A stretch of 64,000 nucleotides of DNA from a bacterium (GTDB taxonomy: Bacteria; JAMCPX01). Of this stretch, positions 53,300 to 62,837 are shown piece after piece. The first letter of the stretch is position 1. Every line of letters begins with the position of its first letter. The stretch lies in assembly GCA_021787665.1 (NCBI GenBank), contig JAJYLN010000001.1:124001-188000 (forward strand), written 5' to 3'. A model generated the notes under the pieces. That model was not told the DNA's origin. It saw only the letters and a program-made list of their open reading frames with translations, and searched no databases. The position numbers and the translations under genes are program-made.

Positions 53300-54703
53300 C
53301 TATAGTATGTATCTATTATAAAGGAAGTACGTTATGATTGCCCGGAGATTTACCGTCTTAAACAGCGTCGCAACTTTTCTGGGGTTCGTATAAAACCTCA
53401 TGTATGCCTTTCTCTGAAGCCTTTCAAGCTGCTTCCTGCTGATGTGCTCGAGCTCCAGTGCTCTGCCGAGCTGTTTACCATAATCCCTCCAGTCATACGA
53501 CAGTATCTTTAATCCACCTTCGCCATGCTGAGCCATATTTACGATTTCTGTTCCAGGAAAAGGTGTCAATATCGTAAATGATAGGCCGGTGGGATCGAGC
53601 GATATAGCAAAGTCTATGGTTCTCTTGATTGTATCGATGGTATCGTACGGCAGCCCCAAAATATAATTGGTGTATACTTCAATGTTGGCCCGTTTCGTCC
53701 ATTGAACGGCGTTTTTGATATCGTCGATCTTCATGCTTTTTGCAACATGATCGAGTATCGTCTGATCACCTGAGTCTGCTCCGTAGGATATAAATCTGCA
53801 TCCGGCCTGCTTCATTTTTCTAAGCAATGCCTCGTTTACAAAATCTACCCTCGTCTCGCATCCCCACGTTATCTGCTTGTTTATACCTGTCTTGATCAAT
53901 TCATCGCACAAGGCATCGGCACGCTTCATATTCAACGTGAAGGTCTCATCGACAAATAGGAGATGGCTGATATGATAAACCGCTATATCTCTCTTTATCT
54001 CATCTATCACTGACTGTAGATTTCTGTACCTTACCACCTTGCCATTTGTTCTAAAACAAAAAACACAATCATAAGGACAGCCTCTCGCGGTCATAAGGGG
54101 AAGCTCTAATAACTTTTTGTTGAAAAAAGAGTAAAATGGTTTGTAGAGGCTTAACTTAAAGCCATCGAAATCGGGCATTGGCAGTGCATGTATATCATTA
54201 TACGGCCGTGGAGGATTTACAACGATTCTATCGGCATCTCTATAGACAATGCCTTTTATATCTTTGAGAACGTCATTAGTATTGGCAGCTATTGCTTTCA
54301 GCAGTTCCGGCAGGGTCAACTCGCCCTCGCCATAGACAAGGTAGTCAAAGCTGCTGAATTCTCTGAGAGTTTGCACAGGAGCGGCAGATGCATGATAGCC
54401 GCCGATGATAGTCTTGATGCCTGGAGATATTCCCTTGATCTCTTCCGCAATTACCGCGGCGTCGTAGATTTGCTGCGTAGGGGCGGTCAGACCGACGACA
54501 TCGGGCTTGATTTCTGTAACCCTTTTTAGGAGGGCTCCCTTTGATAGGCCTTCTGCGATGGCATCGATGATATGGACTTCGTGTTTTTCACGCTTCAAAT
54601 ATACTGCAAGGTAGGCCATCCCGAGATACAGGACAACCTGCGGGTTATGCGTAAAGCTATTTTCCTCGGACAAAAATGGAGGTATGATAAGAAGTATCTT
54701 CAT
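53300..54703 (-). CDS. Cobalamin-binding radical SAM protein
   Basis: About 467 residues from the ATG at 54703 (the frame extends to a TTG at 54730). The N-terminal B12-binding domain (MKILLIIPPF start, IIGGYHASAAP, DYLVYGEGELTLPELL) precedes the radical SAM core with ARGCPYDCVFCFR (CxxxCxxC) and VDETFTLNMKRA. The C-terminal SYDWRDYGKQLGRALELEHISRKQLERLQRKAYMRFY segment is shared with the protein at 62830-64000, which is similar along its whole visible length (roughly 60% identity by eye). The substrate is unknown; its position next to SLBB proteins suggests a glycan or lipid. Confidence 0.92.
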   Translation of the reverse strand: MKILLIIPPFLSEENSFTHNPQVVLYLGMAYLAVYLKREKHEVHIIDAIAEGLSKGALLKRVTEIKPDVVGLTAPTQQIYDAAVIAEEIKGISPGIKTIIGGYHASAAPVQTLREFSSFDYLVYGEGELTLPELLKAIAANTNDVLKDIKGIVYRDADRIVVNPPRPYNDIHALPMPDFDGFKLSLYKPFYSFFNKKLLELPLMTARGCPYDCVFCFRTNGKVVRYRNLQSVIDEIKRDIAVYHISHLLFVDETFTLNMKRADALCDELIKTGINKQITWGCETRVDFVNEALLRKMKQAGCRFISYGADSGDQTILDHVAKSMKIDDIKNAVQWTKRANIEVYTNYILGLPYDTIDTIKRTIDFAISLDPTGLSFTILTPFPGTEIVNMAQHGEGGLKILSYDWRDYGKQLGRALELEHISRKQLERLQRKAYMRFYTNPRKVATLFKTVNLRAIITYFLYNRYIL

Positions 54704-54730
54704 AGGAACTGGTAAGTGCCGTAAATACAA

Positions 54731-55043
54731 CTATAACATCAAGGCCTATGCATAATTCCTGAAACGTAGGCTGCTATACAGGAATATTCTTATGCTGAGG
54801 AATCTATTATTTAACATATTCCTATTTTACACTATACCGACAATCTGCTCAATGATTTATGTATGAAAAATGCTAAGATATTATATGTAACCTGGGTGCC
54901 GGTCTCCACATAATGATTTCTCCTTTGGTTGAGGATAAGCAAAATAACAATTCATGTCAAGGCAATTGCTATCGTCGATAAATCATATAACGATACTTTC
55001 GCCTGTGCCTTGAGAATAATTGACCAGGTCAAAGGTTTATAGT
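54731..55043. other. Divergent intergenic region
   Basis: About 310 AT-rich bases separate the divergent radical SAM and YfhO-like genes and must carry both promoters. TATAAC occurs near 54986-54995 on the plus strand, but no well-spaced -35 box stands out. No RNA gene or riboswitch-like structure is recognisable. Confidence 0.4.
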
Positions 55044-57512
55044 ATGTTTTCCTGCGCTTTGAGGTTAAAGAGGGATGCTTTGTTAACCAATACTGCCGAT
55101 CATAATAAGAAACTTGTTTTAGCCTGTATTATTTTTGCGGCTACGCTCGTCATTCTTTTCTCGCATGCTATCTTAACGAACAAAATAATTGCTACAGATA
55201 AACCTGGAGCCAATCCATTCTTTGCAGTACATGGGAAATCATTTCTTCAGGGCATAGATTATGATCCTATCATTATGTTTCCGCCATGGTATCATTTTGA
55301 CAGGGAATCTTTGAGGCATCTCTCAATGCCCCTATGGAACCCGTACCAGGGCTGCGGTGTATCTCAGATAGCAAATCCACAATCGGCGCTCTTTTATCCC
55401 CTCAATATATTCCTATACTTATTTAATTGGAAATGGGGGTTGCTTCTTTTATACTTTTTCGAGTTCTTTTTGATCGGATTATTTGCGTACCTTTATCTAA
55501 CTGAGATTACTATAGATTACCGTGCAGCAATCGTCGCGTCGATAGCTGCCATGTATTCTTGCCTCATGGTCGAATTTAACTATCCAAAAGGCGGCGCGGC
55601 ATTCTGCTTTTTTCTCGGTCTCTGGGCAATAGAGCTTATCATTAAATATTCTGACAGAATCAAAGGCTATGTGCTGCTCATGCTCGCATTTGTCATTACC
55701 GTGTTTACCGGGCACCCGGAAATATTGTTTTTCATGACATTTGCGCTCGGTATGTATTTCTTCATACGGCTATTTAGTGAATACGGATTCCATAAAAAGG
55801 CCTACATTATTTTAGGGAAGGCAGGTTTGTTTATAGGTATCGGCGTGCTTGTATCGGCAATCCAGTGGCTGCCGTTCATTGAATACTTGCATATCAGTAC
55901 GATACTTTCTCACAGAGAATCGATTGAAAACTCATCTTTTTATTCTATTCGCTTGTTACTCCCTGCTATAGGAAGCTTCCTGGCTCTCAATTTGACGAGG
56001 GTTAATCCTATCTTGCTTCCCGCTGATAAGGGCAGAATCGTTATGGGTATGAATTATATCGATCCCGTATTCTTCCTTTTTGGTATTGCCGGTATAATAA
56101 ACCTTCTTAAAGAGCGTAGGATAAGGACTTATATCCTGTTATGCGTTGTAACCATGATCATTCCATTCAACATAGCGGTCGTACGCACTACCTTTGTTCA
56201 CATACCAGGCTTTGATATTACCGATAAGGCCCACTTATTGGTATTCTCCGGCTATTTCCTTTTACTGATCGGCGCACACTATCTTGATGCCCTCGTAAAA
56301 GGGAGATGCAAGCCACTGTCATTCGCTACGGCTGTATATGCGACCTTATTTTTAGGTGGTATCTTATTCGTGTTCTCCGGCAGATATTATAAGATAAATT
56401 TCCTTATGTTAATCTTCGTACTGATAACTATGGCGATAGCAATTGTCCTCATCATGAGAGTAAAGAATAAAAATGCCTTAACGATCTCGATAGGTATAGT
56501 ATTACTTCTATTTACGATAATGGAAATTAGAGGAATATCATTGTTAAGCTCTCAATATTTTTTCCCGACCAATCCCATCATAAACAAGATAAAACAAGAA
56601 CCCGCCCCCTTCCGCGTGTTGCCTGTCATAAAATACGGCATAGTAGCATACGAGCCTAATGTTAATACCTTCTATAACATAGAAGACCTTCGTAACTATG
56701 ATAGATTGGGAGTAAGATGGTATGACAAGTTCATCAGAAACCTCGCGACGGTGCCTGGTATAGTAAACTTCCTCGATGTGAAATTCATCATAGTGCCAGA
56801 ACGGGCCGCTCTTGCATACTATACCCGATCAAATATAAATTTAAGTGGGTTGTTTGCTAAAGGATTAATAAAGTCGGAATACAATATCACCCTATACGCC
56901 AGCAGATATTCTTTTGATATCCGCATGCCTGTTGATGGATTCAGGCCTGTTGTCTCAGCCAACGGCTTCACGCTGTATGAGAATATGCATGCCTTCAGCA
57001 GGGCATTCATGGTGTACGACTATAAGACCGCAGATACGCATGACCAGGCCTTTGACCTTGTGAAGCAGGATGCATCGCAATTGAGCACCACAGCGGTCAT
57101 CTGCAGAGAAGACACAAGATATGCTTCTTTTATACCCGGCAATGCAGTGGCAGGGGCAGGGGTTAAACCTGCCCCTGCTGGCGAGGCTGAGGGTACGATC
57201 GAAGGGAATAAACCGGCCGGCAAGGTATCATTCGAGAAGTACACGCCGAACTACATAAAGATGCGTGTGGATACTTCTGCTCCGGGGCTGCTCGTTATCA
57301 GCAATACCTATTTTCCGGGCTGGCACGCGTCTATTGACGGCAAGGAGACGAAGGTACTAAGGACCGACTACGCGTTCCAAGGGGTATTTGTCCCGGGAGG
57401 ACACCATGAGGTGGAACTTAACTATATGCCTTTGAGCTTCATTATCGGGCTGGTAGTGTCGCTCGCAGGCATCGCCGCCATCCCATGCCTATACCTCTTT
57501 TTGTTTCATTGA
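55044..57512 (+). CDS. YfhO-like multi-pass membrane protein (GT-C type)
   Basis: About 822 residues from the ATG at 55044, preceded by AAAGG; the frame is open to a TTG at 55020. There is an N-terminal membrane helix, then the luminal loop DYDPIIMFPPWYHFDRESL and PLWNPYQGCGVSQIANPQSALFYPLN. This is the YfhO signature, seen in membrane proteins thought to transfer sugars to lipoteichoic or similar polymers. About a dozen more helices and a C-terminal soluble domain (SNTYFPGWHASIDGKE) follow. Near residues 704-718 a 10-bp palindrome is inserted in frame. It is convergent with the fusion gene at 57582. YfhO proteins are bacterial, often found near glycan genes. Confidence 0.85.
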   Translation: MFSCALRLKRDALLTNTADHNKKLVLACIIFAATLVILFSHAILTNKIIATDKPGANPFFAVHGKSFLQGIDYDPIIMFPPWYHFDRESLRHLSMPLWNPYQGCGVSQIANPQSALFYPLNIFLYLFNWKWGLLLLYFFEFFLIGLFAYLYLTEITIDYRAAIVASIAAMYSCLMVEFNYPKGGAAFCFFLGLWAIELIIKYSDRIKGYVLLMLAFVITVFTGHPEILFFMTFALGMYFFIRLFSEYGFHKKAYIILGKAGLFIGIGVLVSAIQWLPFIEYLHISTILSHRESIENSSFYSIRLLLPAIGSFLALNLTRVNPILLPADKGRIVMGMNYIDPVFFLFGIAGIINLLKERRIRTYILLCVVTMIIPFNIAVVRTTFVHIPGFDITDKAHLLVFSGYFLLLIGAHYLDALVKGRCKPLSFATAVYATLFLGGILFVFSGRYYKINFLMLIFVLITMAIAIVLIMRVKNKNALTISIGIVLLLFTIMEIRGISLLSSQYFFPTNPIINKIKQEPAPFRVLPVIKYGIVAYEPNVNTFYNIEDLRNYDRLGVRWYDKFIRNLATVPGIVNFLDVKFIIVPERAALAYYTRSNINLSGLFAKGLIKSEYNITLYASRYSFDIRMPVDGFRPVVSANGFTLYENMHAFSRAFMVYDYKTADTHDQAFDLVKQDASQLSTTAVICREDTRYASFIPGNAVAGAGVKPAPAGEAEGTIEGNKPAGKVSFEKYTPNYIKMRVDTSAPGLLVISNTYFPGWHASIDGKETKVLRTDYAFQGVFVPGGHHEVELNYMPLSFIIGLVVSLAGIAAIPCLYLFLFH
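57151..57177. repeat. Palindromic element inside a coding region
   Basis: CAGGGGCAGG (57151-57160) and CCTGCCCCTG (57168-57177) form a perfect 10-bp hairpin with a 7-base loop within the YfhO-like gene. It encodes GAGVKPAPAGE, a low-complexity insertion between two conserved parts. The element is far more GC-rich than its surroundings. Confidence 0.75.
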
Positions 57513-57581
57513 TTTATAGCTGAGTATGTATAACTGGTATAATAAAAGCTTTTGTTAGAAAGATCGTACAGTACCAAACAC

Positions 57582-60062
57582 TCATTTCTCCTCTTTTGAA
57601 ATGAACTTTCTTGCCGCTTCTCTGATCTTCCCGATGGCGGGATATTCGTCGTCTGTTGGAATATAGACGATGTCATTGTTCTTCAGCAACAGCCTATCAG
57701 CCGGATCTCTGGTCTGTATATATTTTACCAAGTTTACCTTTATTAATTTGTCACGTCTTACAACAAGGACCTTGCTCAGATTCGACTCGGGCAACAGCCC
57801 TCCTGCTGCGGCACATGAATCCATTACCGTTGCCCCTCTCTTTACGGTAAATCTTCCTCTATGCTTTACAGCACCTAAAAGGGTTACAGAAAGGGTCATG
57901 ACGGAGAGTTTAGGGACGTAGATATAGTCTTTATCGTGCAATAAGGGATTATAAGCGAGGTCTTTTGTCTGCATAAATTTTAAAAGATTTACCCTCATTT
58001 CCTTATGGTGCCTTATGATAAGTATGTTCGTTAAATTCGCCGTAGACAGGTGACTGCCTTTCATGGCAAAGATGCCCGTCAACCTTGCCCTGTCGTTCAG
58101 CGTCAAGGTACCACTATGTTGTACGGCTCCGGATACGGTTACCGATATCGTCTTCTGAGATGTACCGCTCCTATACTTGTCGCCATCGTCTGAGAGTAAC
58201 GAATTGCGTACAGGAATGGATGCCGTAGTAGCCTTGTACGGTACCTCTGATGGAAGAACACGGACACTATCAGACGTCATCCGATATTCATGCAGCGCCT
58301 TCGCATATAAATCTTTCACAGCATACGGAGGAAGTCCTTCTACCTTGATCCCAGCCTTATCAGGGCCCTGAATATAGCCGCCCTTTGTTACCGTGACGGT
58401 CTCATCAAATTCAGGATGGCCCTTTATCGTTATGCCCATGGTATCTCCCGGCTTGAGTGATCGCAGCTCCCAAAGTGCGTAGAAGCCTACGTCCAGCACA
58501 TCTTGATAGTTGTCCCCTATAAACCGTTCAAACGTATTCGGCCTAAATACGACACCGTTTCTTTGCGACCAGTACGTCAAAAAACTGTACGACCACTGAT
58601 AGGTTATAATGAACTTTGTTCTTGATCGTATCAGTTGCTCTACGACATCTTTAAAAACACCCGCAGGGGCATCTGCTGCCTGACCAAAACCGCCGATTAT
58701 GTCATAACGTGTCGTATTATGAAGGTTGAGCAGTGTGTATAACGTTGATGCAAGAGGATAGATAAATACGTTTCTATCATTACCGAGTATTTTTTTTGCG
58801 TCATTACTGAAATGAACAAGGTCCTCAGCGGCTGTTTTGTTATAGGTCCAATACGCAGCCTTGTTCACGGTAAAATGGAACGCTTTGTTCCTAATATCGG
58901 ATATACCTTCCACAAGACATGCCATTAGTATTATGGCAATGGCTACGAATATACCATGCAGCAAGGCACGTGTGCACTTATATTTCCATGCTGAATAATG
59001 AGCTTTTATATATTCAGCAGAAAGATCAACGGAATAAATAATAAATACAAAACTTAAGCCGGCGGTCGTATAATTGGGTACCCTGACGTTATTTCTAATC
59101 GTGAGCCATTGCCATGCAACAAGAAAACATATAACATTTCCCACGAAAAAAATGGACTCTCGATCGGATAGATCTTTTTTAAAGATCAAAAGCAACAGAC
59201 TTCCCACCAAGGAGATCACGAATATCAATTTAACAGGCGTCATAATATGGTAAAAAGACATTTGTGGCTTTGCCAAGAAATAGATTGCATGTGGATAAAT
59301 CCTGAGCAGGTCAATCTGACTTTGGATAAAGGGGATAAAGGCATGCGTCATGAGGAGGTATAAGACAAAGCCCGAAACCGGCAGTGCAATACCGGCGCAA
59401 AACAATAAAATCCTGTTCAACACGTGCGGAATCTTGTTTGTTCTAAAATAAAGCACAGGTATGAATAAAACGCTCATGTAAACGCCAAACGATTGTAAAA
59501 AGATACCGGCCAATCCTACGAATAAGCCCGCCCAAAAAAGACGTAAGTCAATCGATTTGTCCTCTGCATCCAGCTTCTCCATAGCAACTGAGAGAAGTAT
59601 AATCGCGGCGAGGAGCAGAGCAGATGCCGGCCAATAATGGCTGAAAATGAACCAGCTCGGGAAGCCTATAAGGAGAAATAGCATGGGAGGAATAATCGCA
59701 TACCAGCGACGTATCATCATGTACGAGACCTGGAAAAGGAGCAGGCTGTAGATAACGTCAATGACGATTATGGTGTAGTTAGTAACAACAAGACTGTAGC
59801 CGAAGAGTTTGTAGATGAGTGCAAGCAAAAAGAAATTCCCAGGTGCAAAAAACTCGAAAAAGTCCCTGTAGATCACCTGCCCCTGAACGAGTCGCCAAGC
59901 ACCTGCCATGGCACCTTCGTCATTGGCGACGTCTGTGGCAAATAAATAATGGGTAAAATGAGAGAGATAAAAAATGGAAACAAAGGCTACGATAAGATAC
60001 AAAGATAAGGTTTTGATCAGATTTGATTGGTGGTTGCTGGCCTTCGGTTCTTTTCCTGTCAT
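57582..60062 (-). CDS. Fusion of a GT-C membrane glycosyltransferase-like domain with Poly_export-like and two SLBB domains
   Basis: An 826-residue protein. Residues 15-395 contain about ten membrane helices, starting with the GT-C landmark NDEGAMAGAWRLVQGQVIYRDFFEFFAPG, where Asp48-Glu49 fit the catalytic acidic pair of GT39/PMT-like enzymes. Residues 400-530 are a soluble domain. Residues 537-598 resemble a Poly_export (Wza-type) domain: LKPGDTMGITIKGHPEFDETVTVTKGG, then IKVEGLPPYAVKDLYAKALHEY. Two SLBB domains follow (638-717 and 722-803). GT-C and export modules are normally separate proteins in different membranes. It is the last gene of an operon with three radical SAM genes (gap three bases). 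Confidence 0.88.
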   Translation of the reverse strand: MTGKEPKASNHQSNLIKTLSLYLIVAFVSIFYLSHFTHYLFATDVANDEGAMAGAWRLVQGQVIYRDFFEFFAPGNFFLLALIYKLFGYSLVVTNYTIIVIDVIYSLLLFQVSYMMIRRWYAIIPPMLFLLIGFPSWFIFSHYWPASALLLAAIILLSVAMEKLDAEDKSIDLRLFWAGLFVGLAGIFLQSFGVYMSVLFIPVLYFRTNKIPHVLNRILLFCAGIALPVSGFVLYLLMTHAFIPFIQSQIDLLRIYPHAIYFLAKPQMSFYHIMTPVKLIFVISLVGSLLLLIFKKDLSDRESIFFVGNVICFLVAWQWLTIRNNVRVPNYTTAGLSFVFIIYSVDLSAEYIKAHYSAWKYKCTRALLHGIFVAIAIILMACLVEGISDIRNKAFHFTVNKAAYWTYNKTAAEDLVHFSNDAKKILGNDRNVFIYPLASTLYTLLNLHNTTRYDIIGGFGQAADAPAGVFKDVVEQLIRSRTKFIITYQWSYSFLTYWSQRNGVVFRPNTFERFIGDNYQDVLDVGFYALWELRSLKPGDTMGITIKGHPEFDETVTVTKGGYIQGPDKAGIKVEGLPPYAVKDLYAKALHEYRMTSDSVRVLPSEVPYKATTASIPVRNSLLSDDGDKYRSGTSQKTISVTVSGAVQHSGTLTLNDRARLTGIFAMKGSHLSTANLTNILIIRHHKEMRVNLLKFMQTKDLAYNPLLHDKDYIYVPKLSVMTLSVTLLGAVKHRGRFTVKRGATVMDSCAAAGGLLPESNLSKVLVVRRDKLIKVNLVKYIQTRDPADRLLLKNNDIVYIPTDDEYPAIGKIREAARKFISKEEK

Positions 60063-60065
60063 GAT

Positions 60066-61355
60066 CTATTTAAATTTGTTCAATTTAAGGGTATTGAGCT
60101 TGAACAAATCCGACAATTTTTGAATGATCTTCAATAAGGGGAAATACCACCAATAGAGCCTTTTCATTAAAACAGGATAGTTGAGCAGATCAATCTTGAT
60201 GTCGTTCTTTTTTATCAATTCTGTATAAGGGAATACAGCCAGAGGCTCTGCAAACACCCTGTCTTTAAATCTGCTCTTCAAGAGGAGTTTGAGCATGAAA
60301 CCCATATTTTTGATCCTGTTGGCAAAATCCTCATGGGGGAGACCAAGAATAAATTGATATCTCACTTTTAATCTTGATTTGTATAACAGCTTTGTCGTTT
60401 CTTCGATCGCCTTCTCATCGATGCCCGTGTGGTTAGATTTCAATATAGAAGGCTCAACATTTTCCAATGAAACGTATATCTCTTTGAATCCGGCCCCTTC
60501 CAGCTTGTCTATATAGCTTTGATTGAAGCCGGTGACTTTGAAGAAGGCGGAGAATTCCACGTCTGGGAAATCCGACAGGACATCCAGAACATCCATGGAT
60601 GACCGAAAGGGAAGGTTGAATATGGTATCGACAAAAAATATTCTATGAATACCCAGGCCGACACAATAAGTGAGTTCTTCTTTAATACGCTTCAATGAAT
60701 ATAACCGGTAATATTTCCCCTGCAGAAAAGGCTCAGGACAGTAATCGCATTGAAACGAGCATCCCCTTTTTGTCTGAAACCCATGATACCTATATTTACT
60801 GAGTTCAATCCCGTCCCAGTCCCTTTTGGGGATCGGCAGGTCTTCGAGATTGACAAAAGCATTGCTGTGCCCCGAAAAACTTATTTCATCATGGTGCCTA
60901 AAGAATATATTTTTAACTTTCCCAACGTCAAAATTCGAATTTATAAGCTCAAAAAAGGGCACTTCTCCCTCGCCGAAGATCCCGAAATCTATATTTTTTA
61001 TATACTGCATAATAGCTTTCCCAAATAGTGAGAAACCCGAGCCTCCAGCAACAACGGTGGCATCTGGAACAATGAGTTTGATCCTGCGCGCCACATCTTC
61101 TAAAAATGGTGTTTGCGGCGTCGAGAAATAAAAGGCATTCCTGAACTCGATGCCCACGACCTCCGGGGAAAACTCTTTTAAGGTCCCTTCCAGTATGCCC
61201 CCGTAATCCTCATACCTATTCAGATCCAGGAATCGTATCTCCGGGGCACCCAATCTTTCCTTCAGATATGTTGCAACATACGCCAGTCCCATGGGATATA
61301 TCAATTGTCTTTTGCCTGCCCAATTACCGGGCGCATTGATAAATAACAACTTCAT
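60066..61355 (-). CDS. Cobalamin-binding radical SAM protein
   Basis: The 429-residue protein starts MKLLFINAPGNWAGKRQLIYPMGLAYVATYLKE, typical of the B12-binding domain, with VVAGGSGFSLFG and DFGIFGEGEVPFFELI. The radical SAM motif is KRGCSFQCDYCPEP (CxxxCxxC), with FFVDTIFNLPF and EIYVSLENVEPSIL following. It is clearly different from the paralogous pair at 53300 and 62830, so it likely acts on a different position or substrate. It lies between another radical SAM gene (six bases) and the GT-C/SLBB fusion (three bases). Confidence 0.92.
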   Translation of the reverse strand: MKLLFINAPGNWAGKRQLIYPMGLAYVATYLKERLGAPEIRFLDLNRYEDYGGILEGTLKEFSPEVVGIEFRNAFYFSTPQTPFLEDVARRIKLIVPDATVVAGGSGFSLFGKAIMQYIKNIDFGIFGEGEVPFFELINSNFDVGKVKNIFFRHHDEISFSGHSNAFVNLEDLPIPKRDWDGIELSKYRYHGFQTKRGCSFQCDYCPEPFLQGKYYRLYSLKRIKEELTYCVGLGIHRIFFVDTIFNLPFRSSMDVLDVLSDFPDVEFSAFFKVTGFNQSYIDKLEGAGFKEIYVSLENVEPSILKSNHTGIDEKAIEETTKLLYKSRLKVRYQFILGLPHEDFANRIKNMGFMLKLLLKSRFKDRVFAEPLAVFPYTELIKKNDIKIDLLNYPVLMKRLYWWYFPLLKIIQKLSDLFKLNTLKLNKFK

Positions 61356-61361
61356 GAGACC

Positions 61362-62837
61362 CTACGCCCGTCGCACAGAGCCTGCTTTAGTTTGAAACAG
61401 TTGCATGGACTTTCCAATCTTCTTTACGATCCTCTTTACAAAGAACACCATGATCCACCCTCCCATCCTGAATATTATTCTTGGAGAACGAATCCGCGAT
61501 ACTATGCGTGTTATGCGCGATGGATGCATGTAAAACCTTACATATACCGTCCATTTTATGACCTCCAGCTCATCCGAACCAAAATTTTTGTGTCGTATAT
61601 ACTCGGACCGCGTCATATTGAAGTTCGACCAGCTCGTGTCTACGATTACGATGCCCTCCAACCCCTGTTTTATGGCAGAATAAAATTCGGTTCCCGGATA
61701 CGGCGTGAAGATCGATAGCTCAAGGAAATCTGGATTTAACTCTGAAATAAATCTCCTGGTACTCATGATTGTTTCTTTTGTTTCATAGGGCGTCCCTATC
61801 ATAAAAAAGGCTACCGTCTTCAGCCCCACTGCTTTTGCCAATGAAAATGCATGCTTTATTTCTTCCAGCGTAATGTTCTTGCCGATGTTATCCAAAATGT
61901 ATTGGGATCCGGACTCAACGCCGAAATATACCATGGTACACCCTGCTTCCTTTATCGTCGTCAGCAGTTCTTCGTCTACAATGTCGGCTCTCGACAAACA
62001 AGCCCATGTTATTCTTTTGTGAAGGCCCTTCTTTATGAGGAGATGCGACAGCTCCATTGCTCTTTTTTTGTCCAATAAGAATGTATCATCAATAAAGATG
62101 AATTGCGTCGCATTATTTTTTATGCCCAATTCCATCTCTTCGATGACTCGTTCAGGACTCCTGTACCGGACCATTCTGCCGGCCAATCGGTGACAGAATT
62201 TACATTGAAACGGGCATCCAAGCGTCATATAGGTCGGGAGTTCCAAGCCTGAAGTAAAATTCTGGATGGGATAATATCGTTCCAATGGTAATAGATCATA
62301 GGAAGGAAGTGGCATTTTATTAAGATCTTCCAGGTAGGGCCGTGGAACTGTTATTTTTATTTCTCCACCGTCTCTGTATGCTATTCCTTTAATGGTCTCA
62401 GGATTGGCATGTGATTGAAGGAGCTCAGGCAGTGTTTGTATCCCTTCTCCATATACCGCAAAATCAATGTGCGGGAATTCTAGCAGAGTTTCCTTCGGTA
62501 AAGCTGTGGCATGAGCACCACCGACTATTGTTATTATCTTATTATCTATACCTTTTACAATTTCACACATTTTATGGACGTCGTTTATCTGTTCAGTAAC
62601 GCTCGTAAACCCAACAGCGTCCGGGCTGAGCGACATTATTCGCTCTCTGAAACTGTTCATATCCAATCGCTCTGCCACACCATCAATAATGTTGACCTTA
62701 ATCCCCCGTTCTCTGAGCGCGGACGCAAGCACTAATAATCCGTAGTGAATAATGGGCCTACGCACCAGCCGTTTGAACGGATCCCTAAGCAAGGGGAAAA
62801 CAAGCGTAACTCTCATTTCAGATCCATGCTTAATCAT
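61362..62837 (-). CDS. Cobalamin-binding radical SAM protein
   Basis: A 491-residue protein with N-terminal B12-binding domain (IIHYGLLVLASALRERGIKVNIIDG, IVGGAHATALPKETL, DFAVYGEGIQTLPELL) and radical SAM core with TLGCPFQCKFCHRLAG (CxxxCxxC), FIDDTFLLDKKRA and VYFGVESGSQYILD. The start overlaps the end of the upstream radical SAM gene by eight bases and follows AGGATAC; Met8 is an alternative start. It is related to the 53300/62830 pair but more distant. Confidence 0.92.
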   Translation of the reverse strand: MIKHGSEMRVTLVFPLLRDPFKRLVRRPIIHYGLLVLASALRERGIKVNIIDGVAERLDMNSFRERIMSLSPDAVGFTSVTEQINDVHKMCEIVKGIDNKIITIVGGAHATALPKETLLEFPHIDFAVYGEGIQTLPELLQSHANPETIKGIAYRDGGEIKITVPRPYLEDLNKMPLPSYDLLPLERYYPIQNFTSGLELPTYMTLGCPFQCKFCHRLAGRMVRYRSPERVIEEMELGIKNNATQFIFIDDTFLLDKKRAMELSHLLIKKGLHKRITWACLSRADIVDEELLTTIKEAGCTMVYFGVESGSQYILDNIGKNITLEEIKHAFSLAKAVGLKTVAFFMIGTPYETKETIMSTRRFISELNPDFLELSIFTPYPGTEFYSAIKQGLEGIVIVDTSWSNFNMTRSEYIRHKNFGSDELEVIKWTVYVRFYMHPSRITRIVSRIRSPRIIFRMGGWIMVFFVKRIVKKIGKSMQLFQTKAGSVRRA

